A DNA stretch of 64,000 nt from Mangrovimicrobium sp033283325 (GTDB lineage: Bacteria > Pseudomonadota > Gammaproteobacteria > Pseudomonadales > Halieaceae), in contig JAWMQO010000004.1 of assembly GCA_033283325.1 (NCBI GenBank), forward strand, positions 372,001 to 436,000. The letters are read 5' to 3'. The notes beneath the pieces were generated by a model that worked only from the letters and a program-made list of their open reading frames with translations, made no database searches and was not told where the DNA came from. Shown piece by piece: positions 9,501 to 17,405 of the stretch (position 1 is its first letter; every line of letters begins with the position of its first letter). A program made the position numbers and the translations under genes.

Positions 9501-10092
9501 GAAGCTCGCTGTAGCCGAGGTAGAGCTGGGCCAGGCCTCGTGACTGCTCGAGCGCCTGCCCGGTGAGGGACAGCCACAGGGCGCCGCCTTCCGCCAGCTC
9601 GCGGCCATACTCGTAAAACACCGGGTTATCCACAGCGCGCCGGCTCTGGGATACGGCCACCTCTACCGGGTCACGCAGCATGTGCACGATGGCTATCTGT
9701 TCATCGGCAAATCCGCAACGCTGAAAAACTTCTCGCCAGAACCCCAGCAGCTGGCAGAGGCGCGGGTCCTTGACCACCGAACACCGGACGCCCCCGAACA
9801 GCTTTTCGAACAGGCTGACGCCGGCGCTGTACCAGCCCTCGATAGCGGGAGTGTCCAGCGCCCGCAGGCCGTCGAAGAGGGGATTGTCCCAACTGCCACG
9901 GAGGTCTGCCAGCAGGCGCTCGTTGAAATCGACGATTTCGGGGTGTTCGAAGAAGCCCTTGAGGTTTTCCTCGTTGGCATAGTGCTCACCGAGGCGGGCA
10001 TCGGCCCCGAGGGCCTCGATAGCGGCCGTGCAAAGGGAAGTACCGGACCGATGAGCACCGAGGACGACTATCAGTTGCTTTGAATCGGTCAT
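6550..10092 (-). CDS. Sulfotransferase-coiled coil-GT2-GT4 multidomain glycan enzyme
   Basis: A 1180-residue cytoplasmic-type protein with four parts. Residues 1-290 are a sulfotransferase (VVLGAHRSGTSLCTAA; later VHMLRDPVEVAVSQSRR). Residues 295-420 are a predicted coiled coil ending in SFSWRVTRPLR, a linker seen before glycosyltransferase domains in surface polysaccharide enzymes. Residues from about 506 to 760 are a GT2 (GT-A) domain with VSVIVPNYNHADYL, LLDDASQDDS and WIAESDDW as the metal-binding region. Residues from about 803 are a GT4 (GT-B) domain with the SGGGETF loop and, near the end, FRGESFPLVIIECLQTG. The gene starts with ATG at 10092 and is coupled to the tandem sulfotransferase gene. 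It probably builds and sulfates a surface glycan; the sugars are unknown. Confidence 0.85.
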   Translation of the reverse strand: MTDSKQLIVVLGAHRSGTSLCTAAIEALGADARLGEHYANEENLKGFFEHPEIVDFNERLLADLRGSWDNPLFDGLRALDTPAIEGWYSAGVSLFEKLFGGVRCSVVKDPRLCQLLGFWREVFQRCGFADEQIAIVHMLRDPVEVAVSQSRRAVDNPVFYEYGRELAEGGALWLSLTGQALEQSRGLAQLYLGYSELLREPRDCLSRLAEFLKLDAGRAEARVFVEDFVDPGLYRSSADEPAREQLERSLPQAPAMYGILRPLSQQLDDARIAEAIALYHSESCRETLAAIVAPAFSRLSNRSREESLDLQRSADQLADLRQQIEELETDAIQVKREHRAVLEPLREQLAQLESGNTALKAQLLEQAAEIQRISEESRDTINGLLERQGHLEEDIRYQSEVIERMERSFSWRVTRPLRGLNARIHAFRGWRAQRWSRFRLRSILIYHRMSVSHPAVAYWLRRLVRPVFRLLGRTMSAEGAGAYEQHTGNLLSPMRYQQYEASEDYSPLVSVIVPNYNHADYLRLRLDSIFSQSYTNFEVILLDDASQDDSAAILREYHQRYPDKATLVINEENSGGVFHQWDRGLNLARGEIVWIAESDDWCTENFLETLVPFFENEAVQIAYARTVFMDGEGTQQVWSIHEYLHDIDPQRWHHQIMATGPEIVREAFSLKNIIPNVSSAIMRTPRQLEILADPEWRAMRTCGDWVLYLHLLRGGMLAYSPLASNYYRLHGANTSVNSYLEDQFYREHEMVARTFCSLYEVPDTQLERLRDNLEVHWRETRGDYSDAALERCFSISRIRESCAGRAPNLLIASYAFCSGGGETFPISLANIMKGAGYNVTYLDCAREPRVDGVRRRLRADIPVVSDFTQLERILHDFEIDIVHSHHAWVDSTIFELLPEDTDCRVIVTSHGMYETINEYDLRLILPRLVKRSAAIIYVAEKNLEAIRSHGLLDAANVERIDNALEVESFPSLERAALGIEQDAFVLSLVSRAMEEKGWQEAIEAVTLARESSGRDIQLLLVGDGPEYERLEATQLPGYVHLEGFQENVRGYFAVADMGLLPSRFRGESFPLVIIECLQTGTPFIATDLGEISRMLDSDEGMAGGVVPLAGDDIDIAALAREITKFAGDSGAFTAARDAVACAVAKFDPAVLARRHDEVYRGALQPQQAVQSPTMKTAIGE

Positions 10093-10134
10093 GGGTCTGG
10101 AAACGAAAAGCCGGGATGTGTTGCGAGTGCCCGC

Positions 10135-10140
10135 ATTATA
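10135..10140 (-). promoter_or_regulatory. Candidate -10 element for the 1180-residue glycan enzyme gene
   Basis: On the minus strand GCGTATAATGCGG carries a perfect TATAAT, about 43 bases upstream of the ATG at 10092, between the GT2 gene and this gene. No convincing -35 is found at 16-18 bases, so this is a weak call. Confidence 0.4.
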
Positions 10141-10150
10141 CGCAAACCCA

Positions 10151-11080
10151 CTAGATTTTCTTTAACAAAGTGGCGATATACAGGCCCAATTGCCCGGTGA
10201 ATGTCTGCGCGTACAGGCCCGATTTCCGCAGCGACCTGAGCCGGCCAGCCAGGCCGGCGTCACGCATCTCACTGAAAGCGCGCATTGTTTCCAGGCTATC
10301 GCCGGTCAGAAGGCCGGCGTTCTTTTCGAGTGCCGCGAGGTTGCGCGCATACCACTGCCGGTTTCGCCCCCGCGCGAATGAGCCATAGCGGCTGAGCCGG
10401 GCGGCAGCCCCCGAATTGTCCCCAACCGCGTTGTTGCCGTGCTGGCGATAACTGAGGCAGGGCTGCCGGTCGTAAACAATGCCCCCTCCTGCGCCTGCCA
10501 CAAGCAGGTAGGTCCACCAGTCATGGCTCACCACATCCACAACCCCCGCTGTGAGAAGGAGCTCCCGGGCGGCGCGATTCATGACCATGGTGTTACCGCC
10601 GCCAATGTTTTGCAGCAGTGCATTCTGGAAGGAGGGTTTGCGGGTGAACAGCGGCGACGTACCACAGACCTCTCCGGACTGGGTGATCGACCGTGTTCGG
10701 GCACAGTACAGGGCCGGTTCGTGTGGCGGAAAATCGGACAGCCTGGCCAATGCCCGCTCAAGCTTGTCGACATCCCAGATGTCGTCCTGGTCGCAATAGG
10801 CGAAAAAATCCGCCTGGATATCCGCCGCACACGCCAGAGTAAGGAAGTTTGCGGCGTGCCCCCGACGGGGCCCGTCGCGGCGGGACACTGGCGGCCCAGT
10901 GGCGCCCGCCACCCGGCTCTCCAGCAACTGCAGCGTCCCGTCGGTCGAGCCGTCATCCGCCACGTGCAACTCAAGCTGCACACCCTGGGCGCGAACAGTC
11001 TGTCGGAAAATGGAATCCAGTTGTTCGGCGAGAAAGGGGCCTCCGTTATAGGTGCACAGGAGTACTGCGACGGAGGCCAA
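10151..11080 (-). CDS. Family 2 glycosyltransferase (rhamnosyltransferase-like)
   Basis: A 309-residue GT-A glycosyltransferase. It starts VAVLLCTYNGGPFLAEQLDSI, with ADDGSTDGTL as the nucleotide-binding region and FAYCDQDDIW as the DxD-type metal site. This layout is typical of rhamnosyl-like transferases in O-antigen and exopolysaccharide loci. The apparent start is a TTG at 11080, because no ATG or GTG lies in frame ahead of the conserved VAVLLCTYN. The parvulin gene ends 8 bases upstream, so the two are probably co-transcribed. There is no signal peptide. The sugar donor and acceptor cannot be read from the sequence. Confidence 0.8.
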   Translation of the reverse strand: MASVAVLLCTYNGGPFLAEQLDSIFRQTVRAQGVQLELHVADDGSTDGTLQLLESRVAGATGPPVSRRDGPRRGHAANFLTLACAADIQADFFAYCDQDDIWDVDKLERALARLSDFPPHEPALYCARTRSITQSGEVCGTSPLFTRKPSFQNALLQNIGGGNTMVMNRAARELLLTAGVVDVVSHDWWTYLLVAGAGGGIVYDRQPCLSYRQHGNNAVGDNSGAAARLSRYGSFARGRNRQWYARNLAALEKNAGLLTGDSLETMRAFSEMRDAGLAGRLRSLRKSGLYAQTFTGQLGLYIATLLKKI

Positions 11081-11088
11081 TGTCGTCG

Positions 11089-12063
11089 TTATTTTCCAGC
11101 TGAGTCCGAGCTGGCTGCATCCTTCGCTACGGCACCGGCTTCAGCCGGGCTTTGCTCCGCGGCAGGACTCTTCTTGAAAGAGGCGATAATCTCGCTTACA
11201 GCCGTGTCATCCACCTTGACCTCGTCAGACATATTGAAACGGGCAAGATATTCCTTCATGGCCAGTTTTCGGTACTCGCCCTGGAGTTCCTTGACGATAC
11301 CCGCTTTCACCTCTTCGAAAGGCTTGTAGGACTCTTCCTTGATACCATCCAGCCTGATGATATGAACACCGAATTGGGTTTGGGTAACCTCTGCGAAATC
11401 CCCGACTTTAGCGATCGAGAACACCGCCTCGCTGAAGGGAGGTGAAACTTTCTGGTCACCAAAGCTCATCCAGTAATTGAACAGGCCCTTTTTCTCCGCC
11501 GCTTTTGGCTCGTCGGAATACTCTTCGACCATGGTCACCCAATCGGCTCCGGCCTTGAGTTCGTCCAGAATCTGCTGAGCCTGCGCCAGTTTCTCATCGC
11601 GAGGCTCCCCCGCACCGGAGGCCAAAAGGATATGTGAAGCGAGCCTGCGCTCAGGAATCTTCGCATATTTGTCCCGGTCGACACCGTATCGCTCTTTGGC
11701 GAGCCGGGTGAAGTCCGGGTATTCAATATTTTTCTCGTACTGCCTGAGAACAAAATTGCGCTGAAATGCGCGGAGGTCAGCCTCGTACTCCTGGCGCAGT
11801 TGCGGGTCTTCAGCCGCCACGGCGCCAGCCTCGTTGGCCACTTTGACACCCGCCAGTTCCAGGTTTATCAGTTCGAGACGGTCGCCTTCATCGGCCAGTG
11901 CGGCTGCGCGCATCTGTTCAGTCCAATTCCCTACCATATAAGCGAGCTGATCACGCGAGAGGGTCGCGTCACCGTCCTGGACGATTATTTCGTCCGCGAA
12001 AACCTGGCTGGAAAAAGCGAGCATGGCCGTGGTGACTGTCAGGAATTTTCTGATTGGGTGCAT
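11089..12063 (-). CDS. Periplasmic parvulin-type peptidyl-prolyl isomerase (PpiC/EpsD-like)
   Basis: A PPIase of about 324 residues. A signal peptide (FLTVTTAMLAFSSQVFADE) is followed by an N-terminal helical region and a rotamase domain at roughly residues 140-240, recognisable from RLASHILLAS, WVTMVEEYSDEP and FGVHIIRLDG. The C-terminal tail is rich in Ala, Ser and Glu. The reading frame could start further upstream, but that would read through the terminator hairpin of the preceding gene, so the ATG at 12063, right before the signal peptide, is preferred. It probably helps fold exported proteins. Similar isomerases sit in exopolysaccharide loci (EpsD type), which fits the following glycosyltransferase genes. 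Confidence 0.8.
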   Translation of the reverse strand: MHPIRKFLTVTTAMLAFSSQVFADEIIVQDGDATLSRDQLAYMVGNWTEQMRAAALADEGDRLELINLELAGVKVANEAGAVAAEDPQLRQEYEADLRAFQRNFVLRQYEKNIEYPDFTRLAKERYGVDRDKYAKIPERRLASHILLASGAGEPRDEKLAQAQQILDELKAGADWVTMVEEYSDEPKAAEKKGLFNYWMSFGDQKVSPPFSEAVFSIAKVGDFAEVTQTQFGVHIIRLDGIKEESYKPFEEVKAGIVKELQGEYRKLAMKEYLARFNMSDEVKVDDTAVSEIIASFKKSPAAEQSPAEAGAVAKDAASSDSAGK

Positions 12064-12104
12064 CTGATTCAAATCCGGGAGTTTCAAATTAAATAGAAGG
12101 GGAA

Positions 12105-12136
12105 TAAAAAAGCCGACACCTTGACGGTGTCGGCTT
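12105..12136 (-). terminator. Rho-independent terminator after the 508-residue secreted protein
   Basis: An 11-bp stem, AAGCCGACACC with GGTGTCGGCTT, with a five-base loop. On the minus strand it is followed by TTTTTATTCC. It lies 24 bases past the stop codon of the abundant-looking secreted protein gene and before the parvulin start. Confidence 0.9.
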
Positions 12137-12159
12137 GGATGCATCAGTCCTTCAGCGAA

Positions 12160-13686
12160 TTAGCTGGAGGAAGACTGGATGCGGCTGTGCTCTACGATAC
12201 GACCGTAGTTGGCAGCGGGCAGAGCAGCAAAGTTACGCTGCCAGGCCACGAAGCCGATCATCGGCGCCGGAGAGGTGGTGTCAGTACAGGTCATGGTCAG
12301 CGGCAGAGTCGGACCATCGTACTCACAGATCGCCTGGGTTTTGGTGCTAGCTGAAACCGCAGCCAGGTGAGTCCAACCGAAGGAAGCGCCAGCGGGTACT
12401 TCGAGGTCGTCGATGTAGCCCAGAGTGTTGCTCACTTCGTAGGTTTCCGGTGCGTTCAGAACCGGAGACAGGCCCCACTGGATGACGTTGACTTCGTTGG
12501 GCAGCGAGTCGATTGAAATCTCGGGCGGGGGAGCCGGAGATACAACCAGATCGCCTTCTTCAACCACGATGCCACGCTCTTCACGATCGTAGATGGTGAA
12601 GGTTGCAGTCATCGGGATGTCCCGGTTGTCACAGTCGCTCAGCAGACAGGTGTCGATGGTGCCGTTGTCAGCCAGGTCAGCCAGGTACTCGGGCAGGTCC
12701 AGCATCACGTACTGACCGGGGATGGTAACAACCCAGTCGGTGTCAACAGTGAAAGGACCAGCGTCGTTAGCAGACCAGTCGTTGATCAGCGCTTCTGCAC
12801 CCAGAGTCCAGCGCAGGGGCTCATACAGGCCGTAGGTAGCAGCACCGGAAACACCAGAAGACGCCGGAGCACCACCGTTCAGGTCGGGGTGGTCGAAGCC
12901 TTGCAGGTCACCGGAGAATACACCTTTTTCCTGGTTGGTGATGGACGCGCCATCCATGAACTCAGCAATGTGTACAGCGTTGTTGCCGAATTCAACACCA
13001 GTATCGTCGGACTTGATGAAGTAAGACACTTTCAGTGAGTCGGGAGAAGCTTCCCAGGTGTTCATTACCAGAGTGTCAGTGTCGTCGTACTGCCAGGACT
13101 CAACAGAGCTGACTACACCCTTGACGGTGCCGTCGCTGTCCGCGAAGAAGTTGTCGCGAACCTGGTCACAGTTGGCCGGAACACCGGTGGCGTCGTGCTT
13201 GGCGGAAACCGCTACAGGCTCGTCTTCGTCAACCGGGGAACCCATGCTGATGATTTCGATGTAACCGGTATCAGCGTCGGGACGGTAGATCGGGGGCATC
13301 TCGAAGTACGGGGTGCCGCTCGAATCGGTGTAGTCCGGAGCAGTACAGCTGTTGTCGTTTGAGTAGAAACGCAGATCGTCGCCAGCTGCAGCAATGTAAC
13401 CGGTGTACATGTCGTAAGGAGACAGTACAACGTTAAAGTCCAGCGCGTCCATTGAGTCGGGTGCACGACGGAAGCGGAACTTGATTGCCTGGGTCCGATC
13501 AGAGGTGTTGATGATGTTTACGCCAGTGGCGAAACCACTCAGAGTGGTGTAGTAAGGTACCAGCGCCAGGTCGCCCAGCTGGGTGTTACCCGCCAGAGAC
13601 GCTTGCGCATTTACCACACCCGCGTAGCCCGCGGTTGCAGTCGCGACTGCAGCAGCGATGCCAAGAGGCTTAAAGCTTGATTTCAT
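12160..13686 (-). CDS. Secreted or surface protein of unknown function, probably highly expressed
   Basis: A 508-residue protein with a clear Sec signal peptide (residues 1-28, ending VVNAQA). The mature part is acidic and rich in Asp, Thr, Ser and Tyr, has few Lys, and contains several Cys pairs (for example TCLLSDCDN and CEYDG...TCTDT) that could form disulfides. No catalytic motif was recognised. It ends with GRIVEHSRIQSSSS. Codon choice is strongly biased (for example CTG, GGT/GGC, AAC), unlike its neighbours, and AGGAG lies upstream of the ATG. It has a near-consensus promoter and a strong terminator of its own, so it is probably an abundant monocistronic product, perhaps a cell-envelope protein or a T2SS substrate. 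Function is not known. Confidence 0.85.
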   Translation of the reverse strand: MKSSFKPLGIAAAVATATAGYAGVVNAQASLAGNTQLGDLALVPYYTTLSGFATGVNIINTSDRTQAIKFRFRRAPDSMDALDFNVVLSPYDMYTGYIAAAGDDLRFYSNDNSCTAPDYTDSSGTPYFEMPPIYRPDADTGYIEIISMGSPVDEDEPVAVSAKHDATGVPANCDQVRDNFFADSDGTVKGVVSSVESWQYDDTDTLVMNTWEASPDSLKVSYFIKSDDTGVEFGNNAVHIAEFMDGASITNQEKGVFSGDLQGFDHPDLNGGAPASSGVSGAATYGLYEPLRWTLGAEALINDWSANDAGPFTVDTDWVVTIPGQYVMLDLPEYLADLADNGTIDTCLLSDCDNRDIPMTATFTIYDREERGIVVEEGDLVVSPAPPPEISIDSLPNEVNVIQWGLSPVLNAPETYEVSNTLGYIDDLEVPAGASFGWTHLAAVSASTKTQAICEYDGPTLPLTMTCTDTTSPAPMIGFVAWQRNFAALPAANYGRIVEHSRIQSSSS

Positions 13687-13742
13687 AAGGAGACTCCTAA
13701 TGTCTAGTCTTGTTCACAACCGTAAAACAGATTGCTAGCGCT

Positions 13743-13770
13743 ATTATTGCTAGCTGCAACAAGCTGTCAA
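13743..13770 (-). promoter_or_regulatory. Strong sigma-70 promoter of the 508-residue secreted protein gene
   Basis: On the minus strand, TTGACA (13770-13765) and AATAAT (13748-13743) are separated by 16 bases: a perfect -35 and a 5/6 -10. Transcription would start around 13736, about 50 bases before the ATG. Two GCTAGC palindromes, at 13734-13739 and 13749-13754, flank the -10 and might be a regulator site. Confidence 0.7.
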
Positions 13771-13783
13771 CTTCTAACAACAG

Positions 13784-14212
13784 CTATTGGCCAGCGCTAT
13801 ACCACCACTCACCGTCGACAAGTACCCACTTCTCGTGCAGTTCGCGAGGCATAGCACCTAAAGCCCTAGCCGCTGCGGAAGTTTGTTTGGTAGGCCTGGA
13901 CATGACCCTGACCACCACACTCGCCACAGCCGCCTCAGGATCATATTCAATGACTTCCAAACCTGTCAACTCCCAGTTAGCTGTATATGAAAACTTTTTG
14001 ACATACAGGTGCTTAGGAAAAACTTCTCGAAAAGCTGGCGACTCGAATTCCCAGGCTTTGCCCCAGTCGTGAGCGATCCTCGCGCGCCAGCGTTCCTCGG
14101 CCCGCAATTCCAGGCTTTCCCGGGAGGCACCGTCGTCCCCGCCAACGCTATCAGACTGCTGGCCACAGGCAGAGAGGAGCAGGGTAAGAGACAACAACAA
14201 AATTCGTAACAT
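13784..14212 (-). CDS. Small lipoprotein of unknown function
   Basis: A 142-residue protein with a lipoprotein signal: MLRILLLSLTLLLSACGQQ, lipobox LSAC with the lipidated Cys at residue 16. The mature domain (about residues 32-142) contains ERWRARIAHDWGKAWEF, a Val-rich strand region, and ends EKWVLVDGEWWYSAGQ. That pattern is common in small NTF2-like or DUF4440-like lipoproteins, but the fold is only a guess. It lies immediately upstream of the promoter of the secreted 508-residue protein, on the same strand, with no obvious terminator between them. Function unknown. Confidence 0.75.
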   Translation of the reverse strand: MLRILLLSLTLLLSACGQQSDSVGGDDGASRESLELRAEERWRARIAHDWGKAWEFESPAFREVFPKHLYVKKFSYTANWELTGLEVIEYDPEAAVASVVVRVMSRPTKQTSAAARALGAMPRELHEKWVLVDGEWWYSAGQ

Positions 14213-14250
14213 ACTGTTTTACTTGCCTATTTTAAGAAAAAGAGGGCGCG

Positions 14251-14256
14251 ATTATA
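14251..14256 (-). promoter_or_regulatory. Candidate -10 element for the small lipoprotein gene
   Basis: The minus strand reads GACGTATAATCGCG, a perfect TATAAT 38 bases upstream of the ATG at 14212. No good -35 is visible at normal spacing. The remaining 14257-14479 up to the secretin stop codon holds no gene that can be supported. Confidence 0.4.
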
Positions 14257-14479
14257 CGTCAGTGGTGGGGCAAAAGGAAACGCTGGAAAGCTGGCTTCTC
14301 CGGCATCGGGCCGATTACCAGGCGGCAAATGCTCGCCCGCGTCCCCGGGGTATCGCGCCCACCGGACCTGGCACTCTCCCCGCCCCCAGCTGCGGGCCGG
14401 GGCCCGCCACAACGCTTCCAAGCCTCCAACGAAGTCGGAAAAAGTGCAGATAAGCTGTGAAAAGTACCGAAGATAGCGC

Positions 14480-16681
14480 TCACTCTTCCGCGGTCGTAGC
14501 ACTCGCCGGCACACTCGATGCGGGCATCGGCACGGTGATGAGGTCGAGGTTGCGCACCCGCGAGCGCATCTCCCTGCTGACATCACGCAACTCCTGGGCA
14601 TTGTAGAGTGCCCGCGGCGTGATAATTACCAACAGTTCGGTGCGTCGGGTTTGTGAATTGTCCACGCCGAAGAGCGCACCAATAACCGGGATCTCGTGCA
14701 GCCAGGGCACGCCCTGGGAACCTTCCGAAGAATTCTCCTGGATCAGGCCGCCGAGCACTACCGACTCTCCCGAGCGCACCGCTACACGGCTCTGGATGTT
14801 GCGCTCGAGGAAGCTGGATTGGCCAGTGGGATTATTGGAGTTGCCTACGTCGGTAACCGACTGCTTCACGTCCATTGTAACCAGCCCCCCCGCGTTCACC
14901 GATGGCTTAACTTCCAGTTTCACGCCAGTGTCCTTGTAAGTAATGGACTGGGTCACCCGGTCGAAGTCCGCGTTGGAGTTGTTAAGTGTGCCCGTCTGGC
15001 TGTCGATGATCGGCACCTGCTGGCCCACGTGAATGTAGGCGGACTGGTTGTCCAGCACCATTACCGAGGGGCTGGAGATGATATTCAACAGGCTGTCCTG
15101 GGCCAGCGCATTGAGCACCGCGCTGACATCCCCCTGGCCGTTGGTCAGCACATAGGAGAAGCCGGGAAACTGGGAGGCCGGGCTGGTGGTGTCGGCCAGG
15201 TTGATCAGGGAACCGAAGCCTTCCCTGTCACCGAACTGGTTGTTGAACGTCCACTCCAGGCCATAGCGCAGCTCGTCGGTCAGCGTCACCTCCATGATGC
15301 TGGCTTCGATGATGATCTGGGTCGCCTCCACGTCGAGTTGCTTCAGCGCCCCCTCGATAATCCGGTACTGCATGGGCGAGGCGTAGATCATCAGCGCGTT
15401 GTTTTCGTCGTCGGCCACCACGCGCACATCGGCTACCGCCTCGCGACCGCCGCCCTCCATCTGGAAGTTGGAGGAAGAACTGCCCGTGCTGCCGCCGCTC
15501 AATGAGCTGCCAGCACTGCCAGTACCGGTGCTGCCGATGGTCTCTGCCGACATGCCGGGGGCAACGCCGCCAGCATCCCTGACGGAGCCCCCGCTGGTAG
15601 AGCGCTGGTTGCCACCCTCACCGGAATAGATGCGGTTGAGCAGGTCGGCGAGGCGCTCCGCTGTCGTATTCTGAACGGGGTAAACGTAGAGCCGCGAGTC
15701 GTACTCGGAGTGGTGCGCGTCGTCGAGCCGGTCGATCCACTTTTCCACGCTGTCCAGGTAGTGGGCGCGCGGCGTGACGATCAGAATGCTGTTGAGGCGC
15801 TCCACCGGCACGACGCGTATGAGGGACTTCATGCCGGCGCCCTCCTCCGTCGCGCCCATCATTGCGTCCAGCGCCGCGGTCACTTCTTCAACCGAGCTGT
15901 TTTCCAGCGGGAACAGGCCCACCGACATCCCCTGCAGCTGGTCGACATCGAAGGTGCTCACCATTTCCATCCAGCCGTCGATCTGCTCCCGGGTACCGGC
16001 AAGCATCATCAGGTTGCGGGCGTTATCGATGCGCAGGAAGGCGGACTCATCCGCCACCGGGCGCAGGATCTCCGCCATCGCACCGGCGCTGATGTACTGC
16101 AGGGGAACGATCACGGTCGAGTAGCCAGCGCTGGTGTTACCCGGGTTGGACACGGTGGGCGCGAGGCGAGTGCCCTGGTTTTCGCCGGTAACCAGATAGC
16201 GGCCGTCGGCGCGACGGATCAGGATGGTACCGTTGGATTTCAGCAGCGACTCCAGCACGTCCAGCAACTGGTCGCGGGGAATCGGCGTACGGGTACGCAG
16301 GGTCACGTTACCCGAGATGGGTTTGTCGACCAGGTAATCGAGCTGCAGGATATCCCCGAGGATGGCGTGGGTAACTTCGCTCAGGGGCGCCTGCTCGAAA
16401 TTCAGGCTCACGTCTTCGCCGACGAATTTCACCGCTTCCTGCTTGGCAGGCATGTTGACCAGGCGATCATTTCCCCGGTAGAAGACTTTTTCCCGCGCCC
16501 CAGGTTGCTCAGTCTGTTTTTTCGCCAGCTCTTCCGCCGAAGTCGCCAGGGCAGCCTGGTCGCCCTCCGCCTGGGCCGCATTGCCGACGGCTAAGGCGGA
16601 ACTTTCGTCCTCCTGGATCGGGGCGCAGCTGGAGAGCAGGGTCAGCCCCAGAGCAGTAAACGCAATTCGCAGAGTTCTCAT
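14480..16681 (-). CDS. gspD: Type II secretion outer-membrane secretin GspD (lipoprotein type)
   Basis: A 733-residue secretin, the outer-membrane gate of the T2SS. The N-terminus is a lipoprotein signal, FTALGLTLLSSCAPIQ, with the Cys at residue 19. The N0 domain follows (VSLNFEQAPLSEVTHAILGD), then N1-N3 repeats (VIVPLQYISAGAMAEIL; IRVVPVERLNSILIVTP; RLYVYPVQNTTAERLADLL), a Gly/Ser-rich insert within N3, and the C-terminal secretin domain with IISSPSVMVLDN, VPIID and ELLVIITPRAL. It is last in the gsp operon, 31 bases after the GspC-like gene. Lipid-modified secretins such as XpsD and HxcQ can target the outer membrane without a separate pilotin, and none is present here. Confidence 0.93.
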   Translation of the reverse strand: MRTLRIAFTALGLTLLSSCAPIQEDESSALAVGNAAQAEGDQAALATSAEELAKKQTEQPGAREKVFYRGNDRLVNMPAKQEAVKFVGEDVSLNFEQAPLSEVTHAILGDILQLDYLVDKPISGNVTLRTRTPIPRDQLLDVLESLLKSNGTILIRRADGRYLVTGENQGTRLAPTVSNPGNTSAGYSTVIVPLQYISAGAMAEILRPVADESAFLRIDNARNLMMLAGTREQIDGWMEMVSTFDVDQLQGMSVGLFPLENSSVEEVTAALDAMMGATEEGAGMKSLIRVVPVERLNSILIVTPRAHYLDSVEKWIDRLDDAHHSEYDSRLYVYPVQNTTAERLADLLNRIYSGEGGNQRSTSGGSVRDAGGVAPGMSAETIGSTGTGSAGSSLSGGSTGSSSSNFQMEGGGREAVADVRVVADDENNALMIYASPMQYRIIEGALKQLDVEATQIIIEASIMEVTLTDELRYGLEWTFNNQFGDREGFGSLINLADTTSPASQFPGFSYVLTNGQGDVSAVLNALAQDSLLNIISSPSVMVLDNQSAYIHVGQQVPIIDSQTGTLNNSNADFDRVTQSITYKDTGVKLEVKPSVNAGGLVTMDVKQSVTDVGNSNNPTGQSSFLERNIQSRVAVRSGESVVLGGLIQENSSEGSQGVPWLHEIPVIGALFGVDNSQTRRTELLVIITPRALYNAQELRDVSREMRSRVRNLDLITVPMPASSVPASATTAEE

Positions 16682-16712
16682 TCCTGTTGGCCTGTTGTAT
16701 AAATTTTATCGA

Positions 16713-17405
16713 TCACCGGCGGGCGGGGTAGCCGCCATTGCCCAGCGAAAGTGTTCGCTCTTTTTCGGGTTCGGATTTTGCAGCTTTCGCCCCGGATGCT
16801 CCACCGGCTTGCTGCTTCGACGTGGCACCGGCGGCCGGACCCTCCGGTTCGGCGATCTCGATAGTGCCGCGCTTCAGGTCCAGTTCCGCGGATTTTCCAT
16901 TGCCCCGAAACACCGCGCGCGACAGTTCAACAGTTTCCAGCTCCCAACCATTGACCGACTCGCCAACCATGATCCTGTGTTCCTTGCCCTTGGCGAGGTA
17001 GATGATACCAGCCGATTCGCCGCTGCCGAAAACGCCTTTGAGGGTGACATCCTTGATCTTGCCGATCTTGACCTCCTCGGGCTTGTCCTCCGCTGCCGCC
17101 ACTTGCGGCGGCGCGACATCCACCACCTCGATGAGCGGGCGCCGACTGTCCCAGAACAGCGGGCGGTTGCGCAGCTCGGCGCGCTGCTCGAGGTCGGGAC
17201 CCGGCGGCGTAGCGCCACTGACCACACGCATCGCATCGGCGGTGGGCTGCACTGCCTGCGGCTCAGCCGGGAACAGCGAGCGCGCCAGTGCCCAGGCCAG
17301 TTGGACCAACAGGACCAGCACCAGCAGGACCAGCAGAAGTTCCACCCGACGTTCGCTGCGCAGGGGGTCGGCGAGACCGCGGTAACGCGAGAGATATTGG
17401 TTCAT
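16713..17405 (-). CDS. T2SS inner-membrane protein, GspC/XpsN-like
   Basis: A 230-residue bitopic protein. A short basic N-terminus is followed by one membrane helix (residues 24-45, LLLVLLVLVLLVQLAWALA), then a periplasmic linker and an HR-type beta domain at roughly 130-195 (VTLKGVFGSGESAGIIYLA ... RIMVGESVNGWEL). The C-terminal tail is Ala/Lys/Glu-rich and probably disordered. This fits the GspC homology-region fold that contacts the secretin. There is no PDZ domain. It sits between gspM and gspD and overlaps gspM by four bases (ATGA), the position of xpsN in Xanthomonas. It could also be annotated GspN or GspP-like; the role as the inner-membrane link to the secretin is inferred from fold and position. 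Confidence 0.75.
   Translation of the reverse strand: MNQYLSRYRGLADPLRSERRVELLLVLLVLVLLVQLAWALARSLFPAEPQAVQPTADAMRVVSGATPPGPDLEQRAELRNRPLFWDSRRPLIEVVDVAPPQVAAAEDKPEEVKIGKIKDVTLKGVFGSGESAGIIYLAKGKEHRIMVGESVNGWELETVELSRAVFRGNGKSAELDLKRGTIEIAEPEGPAAGATSKQQAGGASGAKAAKSEPEKERTLSLGNGGYPARR

Noticed and set aside
12064..12144. N-terminal extension of the parvulin gene
   Set aside because: The extra codons run through the terminator hairpin of the preceding gene and ahead of a clear signal peptide, so the start at 12063 is used.
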